From Cladopsammia gracilis (lineage: Eukaryota; Cnidaria; Anthozoa; Scleractinia; Dendrophylliidae), in contig JAJGOT010000132.1 of the NCBI GenBank assembly GCA_022457155.1, positions 1,592,001-1,656,000 on the forward strand: a DNA stretch of 64,000 nt. The letters run 5' to 3'. The first letter of the stretch is position 1; every line of letters begins with the position of its first letter. Of this stretch, positions 45,042 through 56,800 are shown one piece after another. The translations under genes and the position numbers were made by a program. The notes beneath the pieces were generated by a model. The model saw only the letters and a list, made by a program, of their open reading frames with translations, ran no database searches and was not told the DNA's origin.

Positions 45042-45549
45042 TCACCTTCGGTCGCCATTATCAAGAGGATTTAATACTTCAGCACCTTTTTTCTCTTCTA
45101 GAAAGCGTCGGATACCGCATATTACGCCACAAACAGTCTTCGGTGGATATCTCTCTTCCGACTTTTTGGCCATGTCCATGACAAATTTGCTAAGCCAATA
45201 ATTCAAACTCAATGCGTCCGTTTCTTCAATACGAGCAGAAAGTGACATAATCTTGTGTAAATCATAGTCCTGAAACATTCCTCTCGAATCTCAGAGAACG
45301 GGAACTTGAACCGTCCAAGAAGTTTGCCATTCGTAGAAAATGGATGTTGCCCATTTGTTTTTTATATTTCGTTGACAGTGGAATAGCTTTGTCGACTAGA
45401 TATTTTTCTTCGACAACCGTTTTAGCCTCCCTAAACCGAGACGCTTCTGCTTCGCACATGGTCTCATACCAAATGGCGAAACACAACAAGCTCAATAAAA
45501 TTATGCATGTGACGGCATTTGAAAGGGACAAAGCCAAAAAAACTAACAC
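45042..45549 (-). pseudogene. Second Crypton/DUF3504-type recombinase fragment (N-terminal part), degenerate
   Basis: Two frames give EEKYLVDKAIPLSTKYKK, then a one-base shift to WATSIFYEWQTSWTVQVPVL, an in-frame stop, and FQDYDLHKI...DALSLNYWLSKFVMD...ERYPPKTVCGVICGIRRFLE. This is the helical N-terminal region of the same broad family as the 24.3-25.7 kb recombinase, but a different lineage. The GDR end is followed by GTGAGA, a good donor, so the parent gene may have had an intron here. No catalytic R-HxxR-H-Y segment is found nearby. Confidence 0.6.
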
Positions 45550-45590
45550 TGAATAATTCTGTATTGTTTCATTTGAGAAGCCAGATCAAA

Positions 45591-45719
45591 AACTCGTGCT
45601 TCGGGTTTGATTGGGGCATCCAAACACCTTGAAACATTAAAAGCACTCGGCCGAAGCGGCCTCGTGCTTTCATTGCTTCTCGGTGTTTGGATGCCCCGAT
45701 CAAACCCTCGCACTCGTTG
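45591..45719. repeat. Long hairpin with CTCGGCCGAAGCGGCCTCG tip
   Basis: Arms GGGTTTGATTGGGGCATCC / GGATGCCCCGATCAAACCC plus outer AACTCGTGC / GCACTCGTT. It lies just upstream of the 45 kb recombinase fragment. Confidence 0.75.
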
Positions 45720-48311
45720 TTGATCGATTACTTGAAATTAAAACACAATGCAGGGGACAATTTTAAGGACAACGAGAATTAAATAAAAATGAATATTTTC
45801 CAAAGTTATAATGTCATAAATAGAAGTGGAGAATGAGTTTCCAGCAAAAGAATCTGTACGTCATGAGCAATGAATATTTCATTATTTAGTACCGTTTTGT
45901 TTCACTGAAAGCCGCGACGTTAATATGACCACAGCTTAAAGAATTGTCTCAGAAATGTTTGCTTTAAATATAAGTTCGATATAAATCAAACAAATTCACT
46001 CAGTCTTGTCATAGAAGATCAGAGTTTCTGTAAAGAAAAAACAACAAGCTTATTTGAAGCCTTTATCCTTAGTCATTCTTCTTTATCCTGTGTATGCCTA
46101 GCTTATAAAACGGCGTAAAATATTAAAATTTGTTTAGTGATCGATAGATATGACAAAGCAAAATGGAATGTTACTCTTGATTAAGCAATTTTTTCAGTGA
46201 TCGAACATAGTCAATGCCGTGAATTCAAGCCATAACATTGAAATTATGCCTTTTTTAGAAAAAAAAACCTGAATAGTTGTACTAATGACAACGCACAATA
46301 GCTGAAGAAAATCAAAGACAAACAAATTCTTCTTCAATGTATTATAACTCCAGCTTGCTCTAAGGTGAATCTTTGATTCTTTGGCTCTTTTAATTTACTC
46401 AAGTTAATTCTAAGGAAAAGGAACTTAGAGAAACAGTTAAGTTAGAATTTGACTATATTTAACGTCACATCCGGCCTCAAATATTTTATCTTGAATGATG
46501 AAGATTACTTTGAATGACTTATAAGTTCGTCTCTCTGTTAGTTATTCGTCTCGATACGTAATGTTTTAAAAGCAGCATTTCAGCCATTCTCCAAAGTGTT
46601 TAGTGCGCAAAGATAAAAAGATAGACAGTATGAATAAATTCAACAATCAAATCAGGGGCTGAAAAAAGGCGAACACAGCAGAATTGATTCATCCAATTTA
46701 TCCCAAAAATAATGATCATTGTTCATTCAACTTTCGAAATAGTTACTGTATTATTTCCCATTCCAAGAATTCTTTTCATTTTCGATCAACCAAAAACGCA
46801 TCTTAAATTTCATTGTGGCTGAAAAAGGAATTCAAGATCAAATCAGTCCTAAATAGCCTTGACAAAACCAAATAAATCACTTTGTTCTCGACATTGGCAT
46901 GCGGTTTCTGGTCATTATATATAAATTGTGGTTTTCTGTTTTTGTCTTACACTCTATATGCTGTAAAATGTTGTCAAAATATGATTTAAGACTGGGCGCT
47001 TCAGGGCGTTACGCGCGACACGTCGAACTTGTTGAATGTGACCTTAAAACATATATTGACTCAGTATTTTAATGCCAGCTGCCAAATGTATTATATGTAT
47101 ATATTTAGAATAAAAACTTATCACGTGCTGACAAAACTTATTAAACTGTGTCTCTATTGGTTTACTGAAATCTTGAAATTTAGTTGTTTCTGTAGTGAAG
47201 AAAAATTTACTTTTCTTTACGATAATAGAGACGTGACTCTGCATTTCTACCTACGTACAACAAGTGTGTTAAAATTAGATCTAACTCTGAACTTAATTGT
47301 AATATTACAAATCAAAAATCAAATAGTTGCCAATCAAACGCCACTTATTGGATGACATATTCACATTCCAGGATTTTGATTTATCTTAAAGGGACAGTGT
47401 ATGTCCTACAAAAATTATCGAAATTTCGCTTACCTAATGACAATGTTATATTGCCAATATACAAATATACAACTTATTGGATAAAATGATTATAAAAAGC
47501 AAAACAACACGTCAAGTGGCTTAGGGATAAAGTGCTGGATTGCAAGGATGGAAGTGGATTACAGTCATCAAATTTGATTTCGTGATAGGCGTCCAGAAAT
47601 CAAAATTGCTTTTCCTAATACCAAACCAACTGTATTTTAAAGTTGTTTTTAAAGTTTCTGAAACCTATTCGTAAGATTTAAACACTGTTTTGAGGCAAAC
47701 ATTATGTAGTTAAAATAAGGGTTCGTTCCAATGACCGTATTCCGGAATAAGAATAAACAGACTATGAGAATTGTTTGTTTATGCACAATTGTACATGTAG
47801 TATAAATCTGACAAAACATGCTTATAATACAGCAATAGGGGACCATTCTTCAAATCTCATTCGTGAATACGTTCAATCAAACGCACCCTTAATGATATTT
47901 TATGAAAAATTTTGAATACTTATATTAGTTTAAAACTTGATGTATTTCATGTGTTGTTAAATTGTATTTTGCGACACTGATATCCTTACCCACCTATTTT
48001 TAATGTATTTTTTGTTTAAAACAGGATAAAATAGGGTATTTGGAATATATTTTGAGATCATAACAACTGAAACGTCGAGCTTATCGTTATTTTGTCTCTT
48101 TAGTTCCTAATTCTTGCTTTTATTAATTTTGTCGATTTTTTTCTCTTATTTTCATACCCATCATGAAAACACGATGCTCAGCTATTCTCAATAAATTTCA
48201 ACGCCTTTTTATTTCCCACAGGTTTCTAGCCATGAGAAAACAACAAATTCAAGTGATTTAAAGAAAGAAAGTGAATTAATATTATAACAATAGGGTAGAT
48301 GGACGTCATAA
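45720..48311. other. AT-rich gene desert, middle part
   Basis: No gene or hairpin is supported. AAAGGGACAGTGTATGTCC at about 47391 looks like a solitary transposon end with no partner found. 46980-47030 is locally GC-rich without coding signal. Confidence 0.45.
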
Positions 48312-48832
48312 CTTTAAGTGCCACTGTGATCAAAAATATACATTTTCTGTTCTCTTCATATTTTGAAAATATAAGTACTCTTTCAACCTTGCGAAGTTTC
48401 AAGTCAAAACTCGTACGGGAGGTGCCATTATTTTAACTTTACATTTCGAATTCGGCTTGCCGCCATTACTCAATTAAAAAATGACCGGGACCGAACCCTG
48501 AGAGTTGGATCGAGTTGGCCTAAAGATTTTGTGACGTCAATGACTCAACACGTCTTTTGGCTTTGTTGTCTGTCTGACCCGGAGGGAACCGCCCGTTTCA
48601 AATCAAGTCACGTGTACCTGATCGCAAACCAGTAGAACGTGGGCTCGGAGTTATGAACGGAGGAATGGCGGACGGATTTTACGTGATTTCGTGGGTTTTC
48701 GGCCAGCTATTTCTGGGCTGTGTAAGAATATATCAATCTAATTTATAGGAATTCGCATTTGTCTAAACCTACTAGATACATTAAAAAAAGCGGAAAAGAA
48801 ATACAAAAATGTTCGTCGTAGTGGCACTTTAA
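48312..48832. mobile_element. 521-bp MITE with TTTAAGTGCCACT ends
   Basis: The left end CTTTAAGTGCCACTGTGATC and the right end ACGACGAA-flanked GTAGTGGCACTTTAA are inverted. The interior is GC-richer than its surroundings (CCGGGACCGAACCC, GGAATGGCGGACGG) but has no long ORF. Confidence 0.6.
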
Positions 48833-51800
48833 CTATCGAATATAACAACGAATACAAACAATAGACAATTAAAGAATAAAAGGATGCTCCACTTTCTTAT
48901 CAAAGAGCCACTATCACTTGTTAGGTTTGAGATGTTACAAGAAGACGCAAGGACCCAGTCAAGATTTCGCCTGAACATTAAGATTTTTATTAGTCCAGTT
49001 TAAACTGGCAGAGCGTTGAGAGCAGTAGTTAATCAACGAAACAACTCACCTAGCTTGAACTCAAACTATTGGTAACTACTAGTGACAACGGTTTGTCTTA
49101 CCGTTTAATTATCCGTGATTAAAAATTGAAGGGACTCTTTCTTTAGTTCCCGTTCAAAGAAACTAACGTCTCACGCAATGTATTTCCTTTCAAGTTCTAA
49201 ATAAATTTTGATAGATATTTTCTTTTTTATAAATAAGTAAATAAGTAAGTTATGTTTTCAAAATCACATTAATAGGTTTCATTCAAGACATCAAACTACA
49301 TTGAAGCTTGGCCTCCCTTTTTGAGAACTTGGCGAAACAACTATTTATAATTACTTTTGTTATTAAAAATATTAAATACTTTCTCAGATGTTTTATTCTA
49401 TTCAGGAAGTTACTGCATGCTTCATAAATTAAGTATTTCTGCTGACAAAAGAATTGCCTATGTCGGGCACATGCACGGTTATGATGACGCCTGCCCTTTC
49501 AGACCATTAGCTTAGCTTGATTTATACTGACTTAATTTCAGTGTGTCTTATAATAAAATTTGGGCAAAAGCAACACAGCAAACACCATTAAGAAGTTTGC
49601 ATGACAAAAGCCTGCTTTATGAATGATTTTATAGCAATTACAATTATGATATTTCATTTTGATCAAAAATAATTACCTGAACCGAAAATGGGGCGGAGTG
49701 AGCGGCCATATTTATATTTTTAAACAAAGCATGTTACATTTTAAATAGCAGTTTTTCTTCCTTTTCATCAGTTGTTTTATATTTGGTTCTTCATTTAAAG
49801 AGCCATGTTAAGGCTGTTGTATAACATTTTGCTTTTGCCTTGTAGTAATATTGTTTAGTTCATCCCGGCTACTACATACGTCGTAAATTGCGCTCGTGTC
49901 TTGGCAACGCATTCTTTATTCAGTCATGTTAGTGACTAATACGTTATCTAGTACGAAATTAAAACAGTACAAGTGGACTTGGAAATGACTGATTTTTCTA
50001 ATGGATGGCTGAGCGTTCTTGCCAAGTGTGATTCCTGTAAAGATTCAGCGAGCAAATAATATTTTTTTCGGGAGATTTTTTGCCCGTAAACTTCTGTTCC
50101 AAAAATATCGAAATTATTGTTTAATGTTTGTTTGTTTGTTTGTTGCAATGAACGCAATTTTCTTTCTACTTGATTGATTCTGCCTTGTTGTGGTTTTTGT
50201 ACTGTTTTCGCCATAATTCAGTAAATTTTGCCTTTAAAACTTGTTCTCTCCCTCGTCGTTTTACCGAAACGATCGTTATAAGCTGATCTTGCATTGTCCG
50301 TTGTCACCATTTGCCATTAAAGTTTTAGCGACCATGGAATTTCTTATGATATTTGCATTTCTTCGTTTGAATTCCGTTCCAAAAATACATTTTAACAAAA
50401 TAAATGTTTGTTTGCACACTAAATGGTTTCTTTTTAAGGTCAATATACGTTTTCGCCAGTACCAAGATATTTTTTAAGAACTAACGGTTTCCATGTAAAA
50501 TTGACCACAGTCCTTCAGAATATCTTGAAAAGAACGACTAAATAATTTGTGTTCAGTATGTCATGGCTAATTCTATCGTCATTACTGAGTTAATTCAAGT
50601 GTAAGAAAAAATCCTGGAATACGTGTTCGCTGACAATAAAATTCAATAGCTAAGATGACAATCGGCTGTACATATCTAACTGGTCTGGTTTCCACGTCTC
50701 TCATGGAAAATACGCTAAAAAAATCTTGGTCTTTTTTGTTAGAACTCCTTCTAGCTATATCAAATGTGGTCTACCAGTAACTACAAGAGGTGACAACTAT
50801 ACACTGTTTGAACCAATTTCGTATTAATAAATTGTTTGGGTTTTTATCAGTGCTCACTCAAGTGCATTTAGTAAAAAAAAAAAAGAGAATTGTAGAGGAA
50901 ACTCTGAACAACTTGATATAAAGTCACGCTTGTGTAATAATGACAACCTTAAGTCTTTTAAAAAAGAATTAAAGAAATCGTTATTAAGAAATTCAAATAG
51001 TTTGGCGTTGTTTCTTAAGAAGTCGACATCTTGGCAACGAGGCTCGAAATAAGGTTTGGAATAATTGAATATATCGTCTTATCGTCTTAGATCCAAGTTG
51101 TTAGTTCATTTTTTCTTTATAATAGTTAATCTGAATTCTGTTTAAGTCAGATGTGCATTTCTCATGATGGACAACCATATCGATATTATAGACTGGTATA
51201 AGAAACTCTTTTGAGCAGCTAAAATCGTGGCAAACGTGAGGCGCCTACGCGCCTACCCGCTTAAGCCCTCAAGTATGATTGCCAAAATCTTTCGATAGGT
51301 ATTATGCTTTCAGTGGTGAACATTTCAGAAAAACTGACTTTACAGATGCTTTTTTGACAAGAGAAGTCGGGTAGCTGATTGGCAGAAGTATACTATTTAT
51401 AAAACGAGCTGCGAGTCATGGTCAATTATGCTTCTAGCAAAGTAACGTGTAATTGTGATATTCGTGACTCAGTGGAGAAATGGTAATCGTATTTTAAAGA
51501 TAGTACTCACGTCTTCTTATAGAAAATAAAATATCCTTGTTGTGAGATATTTTGGCCCATTTTTTTCATAACAACAACTATAATGCAAGTTCGTTCTGGA
51601 ACAACCATTCTCTTTTTAAACAGTATCGTGCAGAAAAGTTAAAGTTTTCAGTTCAGTACGTTAATCCATCTTCCTGATATTTGGAATTTCCGTCATTTCA
51701 TATCCTGTTCAGTAAAACTTTTCACTCAAGAGGCACTCTACAAACTACAGTTTGAACAACATGATTTCAACGATATTCGTGCAAACACGTTTCGCCTGTG

Positions 51801-54800
51801 GTGAAAAATATTTCAAGCCTTATTTTGACGTATGCCGATATCATCTTGTCAACTTAATTGATTAATTTGTACCCCAGAAATGGGTTGCATTGTGCACAAA
51901 GTTTGTAGGAAATTTTTCTGGTTTCTATAAAAATGAGGCCATAATAAAACCTTTGTGTTTACTTAAGAACTTCAAGATAGTAATTTTGTTTCTTATTCGT
52001 TACTCTTAATAACAGATCCTCACAAATCATTGAAAACAGATATGCTTTGTAATCGTAAATGGCTGCATATTCTGATACACTTGGAGTAAGGGATAATTAT
52101 TTGATATTAAATCTTTGTTGTATCCTTTTAGCTTACTTATGGTACTTATTGAGTGATTGTGACATGGCAACAGTCTCCAAAACAACTGAAACAATCTCAT
52201 TTGCGCTGAAATGACATGTCCAAATTTAGGAAATATGCAGTGGCGACTGTAAAGCTGACTCACTCCTTCCGCGTGGTGTAATGCATGATGAAATATATTC
52301 TTTGAAACGTTTCCAAAGCAATCATAATGATTTGTTCGAAAATTGTTGGCATGCATGTAGTAACGAACCAAACCCATCCTATATAACGGTACTAAGTTTG
52401 ACCAAAACTGCATGGCAGATATTTAAAAATATTTAATCCATCTCTTCTCTGGCCGCTGGGCTGTGTCGACCCTCTTTTGTCCAGCAACCCGGTATTAATG
52501 TCTATTTTGGCTGGAGGGTGACAAATTTAGACCCAAAGTGTGGTTACGTTCTAACGAGATTGTTGTGTTAAGTTGACGGACAGGAAGTGAAAAACACTTG
52601 ACTCGCTTTGTTGTGAATTCAAGAAAAGTAATTAAACAGAAGTTTGGACTGTAGCTCATGACTTGCATTTTTAAACTCTTGTCCTTGATAATGAACAAAA
52701 CATCAAAACTTCACTTACACTAGACTGACCAGAACATGCAATTATGCTACCTTTAGTGATCGGCTTCTACTTAAGGATAGCTAAAATTGAAAATAAGCAA
52801 CAACCGGACAACTATGTAAAATGTCCTTTATGAATGCGATGTTATTAATCTTTCTTTAGAAGAGCTCTTGTTAGAAGAGGAATTAAAGGAAAGAGCTTCA
52901 TGAATGCAGTCACGATTTCCCATTTGTCTTTCAGGGAGTTGCCGTTGGAGTGGAATAATTTGACTGGAATGTGTTTTTTTTCACACTGGAACATTTAATT
53001 AGCTTAACCTTTACATTAAGTTCAGTTTAGGTATGGAATTCACGACCACAGTTCAATTTCCATTTGAGATGTTTTATTGATATCTTGATTGGAGTCCGTG
53101 CCACAAATATTAAAAATACTGATTAATTAACAGTTTTCGCTGTTCAGTGCTTATCATGGAGAGAACTTCAGTCGTTTTAAGTAAGTTCACTTTACACATT
53201 TGCTGTCCTTAAAACGACCAGCCTCGGTTAATGCACATTCTTTTTAGTATTTATCTGCACTTTTTTTGCTGGGTGGCAGCTCATAAGCTAGCGAACAACC
53301 CAAATTGCAAAAAGCCGCTAAACGGATCGAATCAACAAGGTTTAGTTGTATTATAACGTTGTTTTTAATTCGGCTTAAGTGATATCGCTCTGTACGTGAG
53401 GCCGGGAAAGCCGGGAACATTTTAACTCAACACAAACCAATATTAGAGACCTTAAGTATGAACTTAGAACGTTCTATGTTATTTTGTTAAAGATATTGTG
53501 AAAATAACAGAAACCTATGACCCCCTTGGAAAGTTCTTGAGCAAATCACGTTTTGTAACTTTTTGACAATGATTACGAGCGTGTTTCTGGCTGAGTAGTC
53601 CAAACATCGGATCTCTAAAGAAGAAACTTTACTATGATATATTTACATTAACCTTTTAAATCCTAAACAATAAACAAAAATGTCCTTTCAATTCTCGATG
53701 CGTTTCTTTCAGTAGTACTTGGGAGAATTTGTTTAGTGATCAAAACACTTTCCCTTAGTGATCATATGCTGAGTTCTCGTGACCTGTATGCTTGATAATG
53801 TATTGATCTTATGAGAAGAAATTAGATGATGATCATCTCTGGGCTACTTATGGGATTGAAAAACAAAAGACGGGGTAGGAAAAGACTTTAATCTACCCGT
53901 TCTTCAACTGACGTGAGTCAAAAGACAAGGTATTTGAAGCAATGAAATTTCAGTTCCTGTCGAATTAACTGAGGATTAGTTTTGATGATATCCGGTAGCT
54001 TTTAAGAAATACTCCAATTTGCACTTTAAGATGTCAATATTTGCCAGAGGTTTCCGGAATTTAGAATACTCGTACTTTAAGCCACACTCTGTTCTCAGCC
54101 AATATATCCAAAACAGGTTGACTTGGCAGCTCTAAAACAACTTCCCAGCTTACAAAGGCAGATTGCTCCCATCGAACGTCCGTTTCGATTACCTCAGTTC
54201 AAAATTTCTGATTTAGACTCACTGTTTATTTAGTTTCAAGTCTGCTATTACACTTGCGATAATGCTATCGATTTGTTTAGTTTGTGTAAACTTCCGTGAC
54301 ATATTTTGAATTTATGGTGTTGTGATACCAACTGTGTATTAGCTTAAATTATTCACCAATATCGATCTTTATCGAAATACGTGAATTTTCGTTTTCCACA
54401 CACGAACATCGTTAAACTTTCCTCCAAAGCCGATTTTTTTTTCTGTCGTTAAGTTCTACGCAGAGTACAAACGTGTTTCATCCATTTTGCAACATTGGCT
54501 AATTCTTTCTTTTACATTTCATCACCTTCTCTGTGGATTTGAGCAACTTCTAGTTTTATTGCGTGAGATGATACTACTTCATACCTGCTCGCTAAGAAAG
54601 AACAGGATATTTTCATTTGAGTGTGGTCTCATAATATACAACTTATTTATGAGGTAATTTTTCCTGCCAAAAATATTTTTAACGTTGAATATTAAACAAG
54701 GCATATCTCCATGAGTCTGGGCACGAGATCCAGAAAGGCGATAAAGCATTTTTCAAGGATGATAAAATAACGTACATTTTAAAGTTCGTCAAAGAAGTGA

Positions 54801-55320
54801 TTTTTATCAAATTTTTCACGACCCGTGGAAGAGTACAAAACGTGTGAAAATGCATGCTTTGTTTTCCGGGTTTTAATTGACAACCTTATAATTCTCTAGA
54901 CAATGAGCTAATTAAACGGATGAAACCAAGCAAAAGATCAAAATATACATACTTTTTAAAGTACTTATCACATGCAGCTTAACGATGTTGCTTAAGGGTG
55001 ATAAATAGATCACCAACGAAGGGGGGATTAAAAGAAAATTCGGTGCAAGACTACAAACACGCAAGCCAGCCTAAACAATTCACAGAAAACTTTACTATGG
55101 CTAATCTGCTTCTTAGCTGAAGTTAAAACACAAAATCAGGTTCAAAATTTGTTTTCCCCTAAACTGCTACATTTAGCTGACGGGTAACGTCGGATGTTAC
55201 CCATGCGTGCAAGGCCGGGGATCACATTTTTTTAACCTCTTCAAATATAAACGCTATAAATATTCTCCGCATGTGGTCGTAATGTTACAGTTCCCACGAT
55301 TATCCAACTCGGCCCTAAAA
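48833..55320. other. Gene desert upstream of the forkhead gene
   Basis: About 6.5 kb without a supportable ORF, hairpin or RNA gene. It is the immediate upstream region of the developmental regulator at 55.5 kb and may hold its enhancers. That is inference from position only. Confidence 0.4.
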
Positions 55321-55342
55321 CAAAAGATCGCTTGAGTGCTGT

Positions 55343-55385
55343 ATTGGCTTGGTCACGTGACCCGATGTCTGAGCGCTTATAAGTA
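55343..55385 (+). promoter_or_regulatory. Core promoter of the FoxQ2-like gene
   Basis: In order: an inverted CCAAT box (ATTGG, 55343-55347), a perfect 12-bp palindromic E-box GGTCACGTGACC (55351-55362) and a TATA box TTATAAGTA (55377-55385). Transcription should start near 55405-55415, giving a 5' UTR of about 90 nt before the ATG at 55499. The spacing matches metazoan core promoters. Confidence 0.6.
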
Positions 55386-55498
55386 TGAACGCCTTTAGAG
55401 ACAAACATAAGCTTTATTGAGAGCAACCAGTGAACAGCACTTATCTGCAGATAACAGTTGAGTTGTGACTTGATTTGAGTGTAACGTTCACTGAGAAG

Positions 55499-56338
55499 AT
55501 GTCAGCATTCAGTCCTGTTTCATGCTATGCGGAGAAACCGTCGGATTATTACCCGTCAGTTCCAGCCGTCAGTACAGTGACTTGGCCCAGCGCCGTCTCA
55601 CCAGCGTATGAACTCTCGCCATGGTGTTCTTGGGGTCTACCCTCGAAGCTGAACTGTCACGGACCTCCTGCTCCACCCGCCGTTACCCCTTTGGATTACG
55701 CAAGTTTCTGGCCGACTGTACCGTCTCTGGGAAGCTGTGGCTTCTTCTTACCCTCAGGAAGTTCGCTGGCGAGGTCTTACGAGAAACCAAGTCAGTCATA
55801 CATTGGGTTAATCGCGGAGGCGATCCTCAGCTCCCCGGAAAAGAAGCTTGTGCTAAGCGACATTTATAGTTACATCCTGACACGCTACCCATACTTCAGA
55901 ACCAAAGGAAGCGGCTGGAGAAACAGCATTCGTCACAATCTATCACTAAATGACTGCTTCATCAAGGCTGGTCGCAGTCCCAACGGTAAGGGACATTTCT
56001 GGACCATTTGCCCTATGTACTACGAAGACTTTCTGCACGGTGACTACCGCCGCAGAAGAGCTGGAAAGGTTCTCAAATTGGACTTAAAACCAGCCGAGCG
56101 CCTGTTGAGCGACTCTCATCGTTATTTCGCTTTCTTCAGCGAAGGGGCAAAGCCAAGTGTTCAGAGTGTTGCCTCGCATCGCGAATCGACGCCACCGAGA
56201 TACGAAGAACGCGATCACGAGGAAGTGAGAGCCAGCCGAGAAGTTGACTGTGTTACGGTCGATCAATCATCGCCAGAACACGATCCAGGACGAAGAAGAA
56301 GTTTTGACGTTCAGAGCTTGCTCTCATCGCGACAATAA
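55499..56338 (+). CDS. FoxQ2: FoxQ2-like forkhead transcription factor, 279 aa, intronless
   Basis: The forkhead domain spans about residues 96-185: KPSQSYIGLIAEAILSSPEK, then LSDIYSYILTRYPYFRTKG, recognition helix WRNSIRHNLSLNDCF (140-154), then NGKGHFWTICP and the basic wing YEDFLHGDYRRRRAGK. The NGKGHFW...GDYRRRRA stretch is characteristic of FoxQ2. The N-terminal 95 residues are Pro/Ser/Tyr-rich and low in charge. The C-terminus ends in FDVQSLL (269-275), an EH1-like motif expected to bind Groucho/TLE co-repressors, as in many FoxQ2 proteins. The ATG at 55499 is the first in the frame; a TTG codon eight triplets upstream is not used in animals. FoxQ2 paralogues pattern the aboral/apical pole in cnidarian larvae. 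Which paralogue this is cannot be told here. Confidence 0.9.
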   Translation: MSAFSPVSCYAEKPSDYYPSVPAVSTVTWPSAVSPAYELSPWCSWGLPSKLNCHGPPAPPAVTPLDYASFWPTVPSLGSCGFFLPSGSSLARSYEKPSQSYIGLIAEAILSSPEKKLVLSDIYSYILTRYPYFRTKGSGWRNSIRHNLSLNDCFIKAGRSPNGKGHFWTICPMYYEDFLHGDYRRRRAGKVLKLDLKPAERLLSDSHRYFAFFSEGAKPSVQSVASHRESTPPRYEERDHEEVRASREVDCVTVDQSSPEHDPGRRRSFDVQSLLSSRQ

Positions 56339-56800
56339 TAGACTATGAGACGATAGAACAAAGACTTAAATTAGCGAGAACATAATTTATATACAACAAG
56401 TAGATTATGATAATTTAATTTTACGTATTCAAGCTCTTTACGAAGCTGTAATCAGATTATTGTCTTCTCCGAATAGTTTTCATCCATTCCTGTTGAATGT
56501 AAGAACGTACCAAAAAAAAAAAAATGGAAATACGAGGATTCATTCCTTTATTTAGAACTTGTAATCAAACAACCCAATTTCGGGTTGCGTGCGGACGAAT
56601 GATATTAATTCATGAACACAACTTGAAAACCGCAAATTGCATTTGTTTATGTAAGTTTAACGAGCGCGCATATTGTCTTTTTATTCCAACCTCTTGCTAT
56701 AAATCATTATTTGTATTATAAGGAAAAAATATGAGCAATCGCGTTATGTCACGGTTCAAAATATATTGGAAAATTTAGAGGGAAATAAAAATAAAAGTAT
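56339..56800 (+). other. 3' flank of the FoxQ2-like gene with candidate poly(A) signals
   Basis: The TAA is followed by AT-rich DNA. The first clear AATAAA-type cluster is GGAAATAAAAATAAAAG at about 56782-56797, so a 3' UTR of about 450 nt is plausible. Confidence 0.4.

Noticed and set aside
52027..52413. 128-codon minus-strand ORF in the gene desert
   Set aside because: It has no recognisable domain, signal peptide or splice context and is of a length expected by chance in 64 kb.
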